From: Geodermatophilus bullaregiensis | GTDB lineage: Bacteria; Actinomycetota; Actinomycetes; Mycobacteriales; Geodermatophilaceae | Assembly: GCF_016907675.1 (NCBI RefSeq) | Contig: NZ_JAFBCJ010000001.1 | Location: 2,976,001-3,040,000 of the forward strand | Direction of reading: 5' to 3' | Length of the DNA: 64,000 nucleotides | Shown here: piece after piece, positions 35,153 to 43,231 of the stretch | Numbering within the stretch: the first letter of the stretch is position 1 | Layout: the number at the start of each line of letters is the position of its first letter | Position numbers and translations under genes: made by a program | Notes under the pieces: generated by a model | The model's database searches: none | What the model saw: only the letters and a program-made list of their open reading frames with translations | Told to the model about the DNA's origin: nothing

Positions 35153-36298
35153 ATGCTGCAGACTGCCCCCATGACTCAGCCACTCCTGGGCGCTCGCCTC
35201 AGCATCATCGGCAGCAGGGGCTATCCGAGCACCTATGGAGGGTTCGAGACCCTGGTCCGGCACCTGGCACCCTCCCTGGTGGCAGCGGGAGCTCATGTGT
35301 CGGTCTACGGCCGGTTCCACGACGCGAGGCGGCGTGAGCGCCACCCCAACGGCGTCTGGTCCGTGCACACGCGAGGCATCGACGGGTCCAGCTCCTCGAC
35401 ACTGACCCACGGGCTCACCGCGTCGGTGCACTGCGCCTGGGACCGGACCGACGCAGCCCTCGTCCTGAACGTCGCCAACGGGTTCTACCTGCCCCTGTTG
35501 CGAGCGGCTCGTGTCCCGACCGCCGTCAACGTCGACGGCTTGGAGTGGCTGCGCCCCAAGTGGGGCCCCGTCGCGAAGGGGGCGTTCAAGGTGGGAGCCG
35601 CGCTCACCGCTCGCTTTGCGGACACCGTCATCAGCGATGCCGAAGCCATCCGCACCTACTGGGCGACGACCTACGAGCGGGAGTCGGTCTTCATCCCCTA
35701 TGGCGCCGATGTGCTCCCGCCCTTGGGATCCGACCGGCTCCGCGATGTGGGTGTCGAACCCGGCGAGTACGTGCTGGCGGTCGCTCGACTCGTGCCGGAG
35801 AACAACGTCGACCTACTCCTAGATGCCGCAGAAAAACTCAACTGGAAGTTCCCTGTGGTCGTCGTGGGTGACTTGTCGGGCATGAGTCCGCTCGAGTCGC
35901 GACTCAGGATGCTGGAGGCCTCCACGGATCAGCTGCACTGGCTCGGCCACGTGTCGGACCAGGATCTGCTGAACCAGCTTTGGCAGAACTGCGCCCTCTA
36001 CGTCCACGGCCACTCCGTAGGAGGGACGAATCCCGCGTTGGTCCAGGCGTTGGGAGCCGGAGCGCCCACGATCGCCCTGGACACGACATACAACCGCGAG
36101 GTCCTCGGACCGGAGGGCGTGACCTTCGAACGGTCATCTGAGTCCTTGGCGGCGCTCATCGAGGAACTGTTCGACGACACGGAGCGTCAAGTCCAGTTGG
36201 CCACGTCCGGCCGAGCGGTCGTCGAGAAGAATTACGGGTGGAGCGGCGTCCTCACGGCATACGAGCACACCTTCGCCGACCTGCTGCACCGCAGCTGA
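35153..36298 (+). CDS. family 4 glycosyltransferase (DUF1972-type N-terminus)
   Basis: 381 aa from ATG 35153 (or 375 from ATG 35171); neither has a good Shine-Dalgarno. The N-terminus (LSIIGSRGYPSTYGGFETLV) is the signature of DUF1972 glycosyltransferases such as rhamnosyl transferases of exopolysaccharide clusters. NVDGLEWLRPKWGPVAKGAF and VISDAEAIRTYW follow. The C-terminal domain contains YVLAVARLVPENNVDLLLDA, LHWLGHVSDQDLLNQLWQNC, YVHGHSVGGTNPALVQALGA (a GT-B donor-site motif with His and Glu replaced in part) and ALDTTYNREVLG. A GT-B fold with cytosolic action on the lipid-linked acceptor is expected. It converges with the GalE-like gene (22-bp gap). Confidence 0.88.
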   Translation: MLQTAPMTQPLLGARLSIIGSRGYPSTYGGFETLVRHLAPSLVAAGAHVSVYGRFHDARRRERHPNGVWSVHTRGIDGSSSSTLTHGLTASVHCAWDRTDAALVLNVANGFYLPLLRAARVPTAVNVDGLEWLRPKWGPVAKGAFKVGAALTARFADTVISDAEAIRTYWATTYERESVFIPYGADVLPPLGSDRLRDVGVEPGEYVLAVARLVPENNVDLLLDAAEKLNWKFPVVVVGDLSGMSPLESRLRMLEASTDQLHWLGHVSDQDLLNQLWQNCALYVHGHSVGGTNPALVQALGAGAPTIALDTTYNREVLGPEGVTFERSSESLAALIEELFDDTERQVQLATSGRAVVEKNYGWSGVLTAYEHTFADLLHRS

Positions 36299-36320
36299 CC
36301 GTCCGACCGAACCCGCTGGC

Positions 36321-37358
36321 TCACAGTCTCGCGCCGGGAGGCCCGGCCCCAGGCGGTGAGCGACGCCCGTCAGCGCGACGCGGCTCCCGCTCTGGTCCGT
36401 CTTCGGGGGAGCCGAGCACCGACTGGACCCAGGCGGTCGTCTTCCGCAGACCTTCTGCAAGCGACACGCTCGCGTGCCAGCCGGTGTCCTGTGCAAGCAG
36501 CCGGCTGTCGAGGCTGATCGCCTGCAGCTCGCCAAGTCGTGGCGGAGCTGTCGCCGCTTCCGCGGCGACCCCGATGATCTGCGCCAGCAGGTCGTGGAGT
36601 TCGCCCACGGACGTCGCGGTCCCGGTGCCAACGTTGTAGCGCTCAGCGCGGGCGCTCGCATCGAGGCAGCGGACGAACGCCTCTACGACGTCGGACACGT
36701 AGACGTAGTCCCGGGACGACGTGCCGTCGCCGTAGATCGTGGTCGGGGCGCCCGTGCTCAAGGCGCGGGCGAAGATGCTCACCACTCCTGCCTCGCCATG
36801 GGGGTCCTGGCGGGGCCCGTAGACGTTGCCGAGCGCCAGCGACGTCCCCTGCAGGCCGTAGAGACGCGCGTACATCTGCACATAGCACTCACCGGCAACT
36901 TTGGCCGCCCCATACGGGGCTGTCGGCCGCAGCGGAGCGTCCTCGGGCACGGGAAGGGCGTCGGGTGCGCCGTAGACGGTGCCGCCGCTGCTGGCGAAGA
37001 CGACGCGCCCCACCCCGGAGCGGACGGCAGCTTCGAGGACATTGACCGTACCGACCACGTTGACCCGTGAGTCGTGGAGCGGATCGGCCACGCTCTTGCG
37101 GACGTCCATCTGGGCCGCGAGGTGCAGGACCGCACGGGGACGGGTCTCGGCCACCAGGTCGCGGAACTCCGGCGTGGTGATGTCGACCTCCACCAGCCGG
37201 AAGGCGGGATGCGCCTCAGCGGCAGCGAGATTGGCGAGTCTGCCGGTGGAGAGGTCGTCGACGCCGACCACGTCAGCGCCGTCCTCCAGCAGGTGGTCGA
37301 CCAGGTGGGAGCCGATGAAGCCGGCGGCTCCGGTCACGAGGACGGAGCCGGTCGTCAT
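36321..37358 (-). CDS. NAD-dependent sugar epimerase, GalE-like extended SDR
   Basis: 345-aa cytosolic enzyme. The Rossmann motif is [20 protein letters not shown] (residues about 6-25), followed by [24 protein letters not shown], and the catalytic set [10 protein letters not shown] with Ser/Thr plus [12 protein letters not shown] (Tyr-x3-Lys). [20 protein letters not shown] and [15 protein letters not shown] form the sugar-nucleotide pocket. It resembles UDP-glucose 4-epimerases and UDP-N-acetyl variants. The exact substrate is uncertain. Its start overlaps the stop of the upstream UXS-like gene by 4 bp, so the two are one operon and probably act in sequence on UDP-sugars. A Gly/Pro/Arg-rich tail of about 25 residues is unusual. 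Confidence 0.88.
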   Translation of the reverse strand: MTTGSVLVTGAAGFIGSHLVDHLLEDGADVVGVDDLSTGRLANLAAAEAHPAFRLVEVDITTPEFRDLVAETRPRAVLHLAAQMDVRKSVADPLHDSRVNVVGTVNVLEAAVRSGVGRVVFASSGGTVYGAPDALPVPEDAPLRPTAPYGAAKVAGECYVQMYARLYGLQGTSLALGNVYGPRQDPHGEAGVVSIFARALSTGAPTTIYGDGTSSRDYVYVSDVVEAFVRCLDASARAERYNVGTGTATSVGELHDLLAQIIGVAAEAATAPPRLGELQAISLDSRLLAQDTGWHASVSLAEGLRKTTAWVQSVLGSPEDGPEREPRRADGRRSPPGAGPPGARL

Positions 37359-38302
37359 GCCGGGCTAGCCGCGAGGTGGTCTCGGAACCAGTTCACGGTC
37401 CGGGACAGGCCTTCCTCGAACCCGATCGTGGGCTCCCAGCCGAGCTCACGCCGGGCGAGGCTGATGTCGGGCTGTCGAACGCTCGGGTCATCTGTTGGTC
37501 GTGGGACGAAGACGACCTCGCTGGAGGTGCCGGTCAGCCGCCTGATCGTCTGCGCAATGTGCAGGACCGACGTCTCGTAGGGGTTGCCGATGTTCACCGG
37601 ACCAGCGAGGTCACTCCGCAACAAGCGGACGAGTCCCTCGACGAGGTCGTCCACGTAGATGATCGACCGGGTCTGCGAGCCGTCGCCTGCCACGGTCAGC
37701 GGCTGACCCGCAAGAGCCTGAGTCGTGAAGGACGGGATGGCCCGACCGTCGTTGGGCCGCATGCGCGGCCCGTGCGTGTTGAAGATGCGCACGATGGCGG
37801 CGTCGACATCATGGGTACGCCGATAAGCCATCGTGAGGGCCTCGGCGTACCGCTTGGCTTCGTCATAGACGCCGCGGGGACCGATCGGGTTGACGTGACC
37901 CCAGTACGTCTCGGGTTGGGGGTGGATCTGCGGATCACCGTACGTCTCCGACGTGGAGGCGAGGAGGAAGCGTGCACCCTTCTCCTTGGCCAGCCCCAAG
38001 GCGTGCAGTGTCCCGATGGACCCGACCTTCAGCGTCTCGATCGGCAGCATGAGGTAGTCGATCGGCGACGCGGGGCTGGCGAAGTGCAACACCTGGTCGA
38101 CCGGGCCTGCGACGTGCACATAGTCCGTGACATCCGCCTTGACCAGCCGGAAACCCTTGCGGGACACAAGGTGCTCGACATTGGCCGGCGTTCCGGTGAT
38201 GAAGTTGTCGAGGGCAATGACCTCGCACTCATCGTCGAGCAGCCGCTCGCACAGATGTGAGCCGAGAAACCCTGCTCCCCCCGTGATGACGACACGCTGC
38301 AC
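37355..38302 (-). CDS. UDP-glucuronate decarboxylase (UDP-xylose synthase)-like SDR
   Basis: 315-aa enzyme. [20 protein letters not shown] binds [23 protein letters not shown] and [20 protein letters not shown] are close to the signature blocks of UXS enzymes, followed by [20 protein letters not shown], which holds the catalytic Tyr-x3-Lys (YDEAK). [18 protein letters not shown] and [15 protein letters not shown] complete the pocket. The reaction is UDP-glucuronate to UDP-xylose plus CO2. Its substrate is the product of UDP-glucose dehydrogenase, encoded nearby at 39185. Together with the GalE-like enzyme downstream this could give UDP-arabinose-type sugars. The 882-bp region upstream separates it from ugd, which reads the other way. 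Confidence 0.88.
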   Translation of the reverse strand: MQRVVITGGAGFLGSHLCERLLDDECEVIALDNFITGTPANVEHLVSRKGFRLVKADVTDYVHVAGPVDQVLHFASPASPIDYLMLPIETLKVGSIGTLHALGLAKEKGARFLLASTSETYGDPQIHPQPETYWGHVNPIGPRGVYDEAKRYAEALTMAYRRTHDVDAAIVRIFNTHGPRMRPNDGRAIPSFTTQALAGQPLTVAGDGSQTRSIIYVDDLVEGLVRLLRSDLAGPVNIGNPYETSVLHIAQTIRRLTGTSSEVVFVPRPTDDPSVRQPDISLARRELGWEPTIGFEEGLSRTVNWFRDHLAASPA

Positions 38303-39184
38303 GTTCCCTCCAGTTCCTCAACCCCTTCGGCGGGCGCGCATGCCATGCCTGTCGCGGGGTCGCAGTAGTCCAAGGCTTCGACGGTGCCGCGACGGTCGTT
38401 CGTGCCGTCCAGCGGCAGCGCAGCGGACTTCGAGTCCAGGGACGATGATGCATCAGGCTGCCACCACGACCTAGTGCTGCAGCCGTGACCAGCGGCCATC
38501 GAGTGATGTGGTGGGCACTCGCGGCTCGGTCTCGGGTTCGCTGCGCCGGAGTGATCCGCACAGGCGTCGGGCGCTGGGGTCCATGGCGCCCGGACGAGAC
38601 CCGATGGCGAGCTGGTGGACCTCTAGAAGGAGAGTTCGGTCTGTTCGCGCGGGAGGTCGCGTCGCCTCCTCATCTGTGGTGACGCCGGGGTGGTGATGCG
38701 ATGGGTATTCGCGAGGCAGGTCTCATCGAGGTCCTGACTGCGTTGCTTCGTAGGTCGTCGCGGGACGCATCAGCGTCCTGGTCGGCGTGGACCGACACCG
38801 CTGCATCGCGGTCACAGTGTGCTCCCGGCCTGCTCGGCCCGCGTCCCGCCGCTCACCGTTCGGCCGCCGGCCGCCAATCCGGTGAAGGAGCACTCGGCCG
38901 CCCTGACATCCCTCGCCCACTCGAAGGCCATCACCGAGCCGGTCGTCTCGACTCGGCCGGAGCATCGCAGGCGACCGAGGAGGCAGGACTGGAGCATGAT
39001 GGCTCAGTCGGACGATGACACAACGCGTGAGCGGATGCTGTCCGTCACTTCTGGCAGTGTTAGCGGACAAGTGCCATCCGTTGGACCGCGCCCCGCTCCT
39101 TCGCGTCTCCGGGTTGGTTGGACGAACTTGCCTGCGGCGGAACAGGAAGTATCCTGCGCCCCCGCGACTCAGAGGAGGAGGCGC
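38303..39184. other. long divergent intergenic region, 882 bp
   Basis: Lies between the UXS-like gene (leftward) and ugd (rightward). I find no gene with start signals and a plausible protein. Open frames such as 38701-39018 are low-complexity. It contains a two-part hairpin at 39040-39068 and, at its right end, AGGAGG before ATG 39185. Its length is unusual for this dense locus and could hold promoters and a long leader. Confidence 0.45.
39040..39068 (+). promoter_or_regulatory. two-part hairpin in the ugd leader
   Basis: The outer arms GTCCG (39040-39044) and CGGAC (39064-39068) enclose an inner stem CACT/AGTG (39046-39049 and 39056-39059) with loop TCTGGC. It lies 117 bp before the ugd start. 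It could be a regulatory leader structure or an operator; nothing more specific is visible. Confidence 0.3.
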
Positions 39185-40504
39185 ATGGAGATCTCGGTGA
39201 TCGGCTGTGGCTACCTGGGTGCGGTGCACGCGGCCTCGATGGTGGAGCTGGGTCATGAGGTGGTCGGGATCGACGTCGACGAGCGGCGGGTCGCGGCGCT
39301 GCGGGCGGGGCGGGCGCCGTTCTACGAGCCGGGGTTCGAGGAGTTGCTCGGTCGGACCCTGGCCTCGGGGCGGTTGAGGTTCAGCGCCGACGTCGCCGAG
39401 GCGGCCGGCGCCCGGGTGCACTTCGTGTGCGTGGGCACGCCGCAGCGGCACGGGGAGTACGCCGCGGACCTGCGGTTCGTGCAGGCGGCGGTGGAGTCGT
39501 TGCTGGGTGTGCTGGAGCCCGGGCAGCTGGTGGTGGGCAAGTCCACCGTGCCGGTGGGAACGGCGGCGCGGCTGGCGGGGCTGGTGGCCGAGAAGGTGCC
39601 CGGGGCGCTGCTGGCGTGGAATCCGGAGTTCCTGCGCGAGGGGTTCGCGGTGGCCGACACGCTGCACCCCGACCGGCTGGTCTACGGCCTGCCCGGTGGT
39701 GTCGACGGCGCGCTGGCCGAGCGGCTGCTCGATGCGGTGTACGCCCCGATCCTGGCCCGCGGCACGCCGAAGGTGCGCACCGACCACGCGACCGCGGAGA
39801 TGGTGAAGACCGCGGCCAACTCCTTCCTGGCCACCAAGATCTCCTTCATCAACGCGATGGCGGAGTTGTGCGAGGCCACCGGCGCCGACGTCGCCCAGCT
39901 GGCCGACGCGATCGGCTACGACGAGCGGATCGGGCGGCGGTTCCTCAACGCCGGGCTGGGGTTCGGCGGAGGGTGTCTGCCCAAGGACATCCGGGCGTTC
40001 ATGGCCCGGGCCGGGGAGCTGGGTGCCGATCAGGCGCTGACGTTCCTGCGCGAGGTGGACAACATCAACATGCGCCGGCGGATCCGGATGGTGGAGCTGG
40101 CCCGGGAGGTGCTCGACGGGTCGCTGCTGGGCAAGCACGTGGCGGTGCTGGGCGCGGCGTTCAAGCCCGACAGCGACGACATCCGCGACTCCCCGGCGCT
40201 CAACGTCGCCGCCCAGCTGCAGCTGCAGGGGGCGGTGGTGTGCGTGACCGATCCCGCCGCGATCGACAACTCCCGCCGCCAGTGGCCGCAGCTGGACTAC
40301 GCCGCCACCGCGGAGGAGGCCGCGGCCGGCGCCGATGCGGTGCTGGTGCTCACCGAGTGGCGCCAGTACCGCGAGCTCGACCCGGTCGCCTTCGGGCGGG
40401 TGGTGGCGCAGCGGCGGGTGCTCGACGGGCGCAACGCCCTGGACCGGGAGGCGTGGACCGCGGCGGGCTGGACCTACCGCGCCCTCGGCCGCCGAACCGA
40501 CTGA
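39185..40504 (+). CDS. ugd: UDP-glucose 6-dehydrogenase
   Basis: 439-aa cytosolic enzyme that oxidises UDP-glucose to UDP-glucuronate with NAD. The start is ATG 39185 behind AGGAGG. The N-terminal Rossmann domain begins EISVIGCGYLGAVHAASMVE, then GKSTVPVGTAARL, LAWNPEFLREGFAVADTLHP (the WNPEFLREG signature) and KTAANSFLATKISFINAMAE. The catalytic cysteine is C264 in GFGGGCLPKDIRAF. The C-terminal domain includes VLGAAFKPDSDDIRDSPALN. Full length compared with the family. The last 53 bp encoding its tail are duplicated at 24878-24930. Its product supplies glucuronic acid and, via the decarboxylase at 37355, xylose for the polymer. Confidence 0.96.
   Translation: MEISVIGCGYLGAVHAASMVELGHEVVGIDVDERRVAALRAGRAPFYEPGFEELLGRTLASGRLRFSADVAEAAGARVHFVCVGTPQRHGEYAADLRFVQAAVESLLGVLEPGQLVVGKSTVPVGTAARLAGLVAEKVPGALLAWNPEFLREGFAVADTLHPDRLVYGLPGGVDGALAERLLDAVYAPILARGTPKVRTDHATAEMVKTAANSFLATKISFINAMAELCEATGADVAQLADAIGYDERIGRRFLNAGLGFGGGCLPKDIRAFMARAGELGADQALTFLREVDNINMRRRIRMVELAREVLDGSLLGKHVAVLGAAFKPDSDDIRDSPALNVAAQLQLQGAVVCVTDPAAIDNSRRQWPQLDYAATAEEAAAGADAVLVLTEWRQYRELDPVAFGRVVAQRRVLDGRNALDREAWTAAGWTYRALGRRTD
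40442..40494 (+). repeat. 53-bp direct repeat, copy 2 (native ugd 3' end)
   Basis: Identical to 24878-24930. This copy is in its natural place at the end of ugd. See the finding on the 15.5-kb bracketed segment. Confidence 0.9.
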
Positions 40505-40576
40505 CCCGCCCGCACACGGGGCCATCCGATCGGCGGAAACCACGACGGCCTGGCCGGGCGGAGTGTGCCTGTTCTA

Positions 40577-40582
40577 TATGGT
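40577..40582 (+). promoter_or_regulatory. possible -10 box of a leaderless transcript
   Basis: TATGGT fits TAnnnT and ends eight bases before ATG 40591. No Shine-Dalgarno lies between. No convincing -35 element was found. Confidence 0.35.
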
Positions 40583-40590
40583 TCTCGACC

Positions 40591-41706
40591 ATGAGCGACC
40601 CCCGTCGGCGCAGGGCGCTCCTCACCTCCGGCGTCCTCTTCTTGGCCGGTCCGTTCCTGCCGTTTGCACTCGGCGTGGTGGAGCGCCGCCTCGGCCGCGG
40701 GAGAGAGGCGTATTCCGCGCCAGGCCCCCTGCGCGAGGACCCTTTCGTCGAGGTGATCATCCCCGCCTACCTTGAGGAGAGCACGGTGGGGGCCACGGTT
40801 GACAGGTTGACGACCGATTTGGAGAAGTCCTCGGTCCGACATCTTGTGCACGTGGTGGCGAGTGACGGGGGTACCGCCGCTGCGGCGGCCGCAGCGGGAA
40901 AGGTGACGTTGACCGGACGGGGCGGCAAGCCGGCGGCCGTGAACGCGGCCGTCGAGCAGTCGACCGCTGACGTCCTCGTCCTCACGGACGCCAACTGCCG
41001 CATCGAGCCGCCGGACTGGCCGGTGCGGATGCTCCGTGAACTCCAGGAGACGAGTCTGCTCAGCGCCAACAAGACGGAGCAGGGGTCGGATGACGTCCTC
41101 TTCTGGCGGCTCGAGTCGCTGCTGAAACGCGATGCCACGAAGAGGGTAGGGAGCCTGGGCGTCGTGGGAGAGTTCCTCGCCATGCGGCTGCGGGACTACC
41201 GGCCGATACCGCCGGCGACGACCTCCGACGACCTGTGGCTGGCGATGGACTTCGACTCCCGCGGACTCCGGGTCGGCGTCTCCCCGACGATCACGACCAC
41301 CGAGGACCCCGCACCGCGTCCCGAGCAGTGGGAACGACGGGTGCGCATCGCCTACGGCCAGTTGTCCATGGCGCTGCCGCAGCTTCGGGCGCTGTCGCGG
41401 ACACCGGCCGGCCGGAACTATCTGGCGCACAAGATGTACCGGCTCACCGTCGGGGCCGCCGCGTTCTGGACCGGTCTCGGCGCGGCCGTTAGCCTGCGGC
41501 CCCGCGCGCTGGTCCCCCTCATCGGCGTGCCCGTCGCCGCCGCGGTCGCCCAGTACCGCGGGTTGCTCTCCGTCCGGACGCCGCTCGACCCGCTCGCCGC
41601 GGTCGTCGCGCTGCAGGCCATCCCCGTGGCGGCGGTGTCCCGGATCGTCCGGCGGCGCCTGAGTCGTGACCAGCCGACGGTCGGCTGGCGCAAGGTCCCG
41701 CGGTAG
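40591..41706 (+). CDS. membrane-associated family 2 glycosyltransferase
   Basis: 371-aa enzyme. A short N-terminal helix (LLTSGVLFLAGPFLPFALGV) precedes a GT-A domain: VEVIIPAYLEESTVGATVDR, VVASDGGTAAAAAAAGKVTL, GGKPAAVNAAVEQSTADVLV, and TDANCRIEP with a DAN variant of the DxD metal site. TSDDLWLAMDFDSRGLRVG carries the ED/DD pair normally followed by QxxRW. The C-terminus has two to three hydrophobic segments (AAAFWTGLGAAVSL, LVPLIGVPVAAAVAQY and others). The layout resembles processive or membrane GT2 enzymes of exopolysaccharide loci, but QxxRW is not clear. Followed 5 bp later by the GT4 gene; the two are likely cotranscribed with 43232. Confidence 0.85.
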   Translation: MSDPRRRRALLTSGVLFLAGPFLPFALGVVERRLGRGREAYSAPGPLREDPFVEVIIPAYLEESTVGATVDRLTTDLEKSSVRHLVHVVASDGGTAAAAAAAGKVTLTGRGGKPAAVNAAVEQSTADVLVLTDANCRIEPPDWPVRMLRELQETSLLSANKTEQGSDDVLFWRLESLLKRDATKRVGSLGVVGEFLAMRLRDYRPIPPATTSDDLWLAMDFDSRGLRVGVSPTITTTEDPAPRPEQWERRVRIAYGQLSMALPQLRALSRTPAGRNYLAHKMYRLTVGAAAFWTGLGAAVSLRPRALVPLIGVPVAAAVAQYRGLLSVRTPLDPLAAVVALQAIPVAAVSRIVRRRLSRDQPTVGWRKVPR

Positions 41707-41711
41707 CGACC

Positions 41712-42944
41712 GTGGAAGCCATCGTCCGGCCGGCCTCGGGCCGGCGCATCCTGCTGCTCACCAAGACCGACTTCGCGGACCCCCGTGACGGAGGGAGCCT
41801 CCGGGTGGCCGCTCTGGTGCGCGAGCTGACCGACGCCGGTTTCGTCGTCGACGCGCACGTCGTCCGCGCCCGACCGGGCAGCGGTGCAGGCGCACCCGGT
41901 CGATGGAGCCCGGGTTCCGCGCGCTCCCTCGTGCGTGTCCTCGTCAGCTTCCTCCGGGCGCGCAGCGTGTCCGCGCTCACCTGGTTCAGCCCCCGGGTGG
42001 TGCGGGAGGTGCACCGGGACCTGTCGCAGCACCGGTACGACCTGACCATCCTGGAGTTCACCCAGCTCCTGGGCTACCTGCCCGTCGTCCCCCGCCCGGT
42101 CCTCGTGGACATGCACAACGTCGAGTCCGAGCTGATGGCCAACTACGCGCGCTCCGCCGCATCGCGGCCCAAGCGGCTGGCGGCCCGCTACGAGGCGTCC
42201 GCGCTCCGCCGGATGGAGGCCCTCCTGCCGCGTCGGGTCGACGCCGTCGCCACGGTGAGCCAGCGGGACGCGGACCTCCTGCGGGACCTGGCTGGCGGCC
42301 GTGCGACCGGAGCCGAGGTCGTCGTGGCGTCCAACGGGGTCAGCGACGAGGCGTTCGACACCTCCGGGCCCCGGACCCGGACCGTCGTGTTCGTGGCGCA
42401 CCTCGGCTGGCGCCCCAACGTCGACGCCGCGGAGTGGCTCGTCGGAGAGGTCTGGCCCCACGTGCAGTCACTGGACCCCGACCTGGTGCTCCAGCTCGTG
42501 GGCCGCTCGCCGGCCGCCTCGGTCCAGGCCCTGCGCGGGTCGACGGTCGAGGTGCACGCCGACGTCCCCAGCGTCCTGCCGTACGTGACGGCCGCGCGGG
42601 TGGCGACCGCGCCGCTGCTGGCTGCGGGTGGGACGCGGCTGAAGATCCTGGAGGCGCTGGCGTGCGGCACGCCCGTGGCGGCGACCCCCCTCGGGGCCCT
42701 CGGTCTCGAGTCACTGGAAGGTCCGCACCTGCGGCTCGCCCGGTCCGCGGAGGCGTTCGCGCACGCCGTCGTCGACCTCGCGCGGCAGGACCCGGACCGA
42801 GACGCGGTACGGGCGGTGGTCGAGCCCTACCGGTGGCGCAACGTCCTGGCCCCGCTCGTCGAGCACGCCACTGCCTTGAGCTCGAGCGGTGCCCCAGAGC
42901 GGGGTCGACCCCGGTCGGCACCGGCGGCAGGCGCGCGACCGTGA
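41712..42944 (+). CDS. family 4 glycosyltransferase (GT-B)
   Basis: 410-aa cytosolic enzyme from GTG 41712. The N-terminal domain includes RRILLLTKTDFADPRDGGSL (the GGSLR acceptor loop) and VLVDMHNVESELMANYARSA. SQRDADLLRDLAG and VVASNGVSDEAFDTS lead into the C-terminal domain: VVFVAHLGWRPNVDAAEWLV, LQLVGRSPAASVQALRGSTV, VATAPLLAAGGTRLKILEAL, then ACGTPVAATPLGALGLE. The GGTRLKILEALACG block is the donor-binding signature of the PslH/sugar-transferase type. The tail is Pro/Arg/Ala-rich. It lies between a membrane GT2 and the initiating transferase. Confidence 0.88.
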   Translation: MEAIVRPASGRRILLLTKTDFADPRDGGSLRVAALVRELTDAGFVVDAHVVRARPGSGAGAPGRWSPGSARSLVRVLVSFLRARSVSALTWFSPRVVREVHRDLSQHRYDLTILEFTQLLGYLPVVPRPVLVDMHNVESELMANYARSAASRPKRLAARYEASALRRMEALLPRRVDAVATVSQRDADLLRDLAGGRATGAEVVVASNGVSDEAFDTSGPRTRTVVFVAHLGWRPNVDAAEWLVGEVWPHVQSLDPDLVLQLVGRSPAASVQALRGSTVEVHADVPSVLPYVTAARVATAPLLAAGGTRLKILEALACGTPVAATPLGALGLESLEGPHLRLARSAEAFAHAVVDLARQDPDRDAVRAVVEPYRWRNVLAPLVEHATALSSSGAPERGRPRSAPAAGARP

Positions 42945-43186
42945 GGATGGCGCCTCGACCCGGCGTGGTTCTCGTCACTCGACAGGGGGCAACTCGCTCA
43001 CTGTCGGTCACCGAAGTGTGACCTTGGTCGATCTTTCTCGCGCGTGTTCGCGACCTGCCCCGAAAAGGCTGTCCAGGCCGTGGATCGGGTGTGCAAGATC
43101 TGCGCGGCACGTCGGCCGGGATCACTGAGTGTGACGGTGATCACGGTCCAACTGGGTTGCAGCACCTGATGGGGGCTGAGGTAGAC

Positions 43187-43209
43187 GCTCCGGACACCTC
43201 GTCCGGAGC
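43187..43209 (+). promoter_or_regulatory. stem-loop in the leader of the initiating transferase gene
   Basis: A perfect 9-bp stem, GCTCCGGAC (43187-43195) with GTCCGGAGC (43201-43209), and a 5-nt loop, ending 22 bp before ATG 43232. It could act as a terminator for the upstream genes or as a translational or attenuator element. No U tract. Confidence 0.4.
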
Positions 43210-43231
43210 CTGGTGTGACACGGGGGGTCGG

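Noticed and set aside
39040-39068. Leader hairpin before ugd considered as a known riboswitch
   Set aside because: It is too short and lacks the conserved junction sequences of the riboswitch classes I know. It is kept only as an unexplained hairpin.
38723-40543. Long leftward open frame of about 600 codons opposite ugd
   Set aside because: It is the antisense shadow of ugd. The translation is His/Arg/Gly/Pro-rich with no domain, while the + strand has all UGD motifs and a strong ribosome-binding site.
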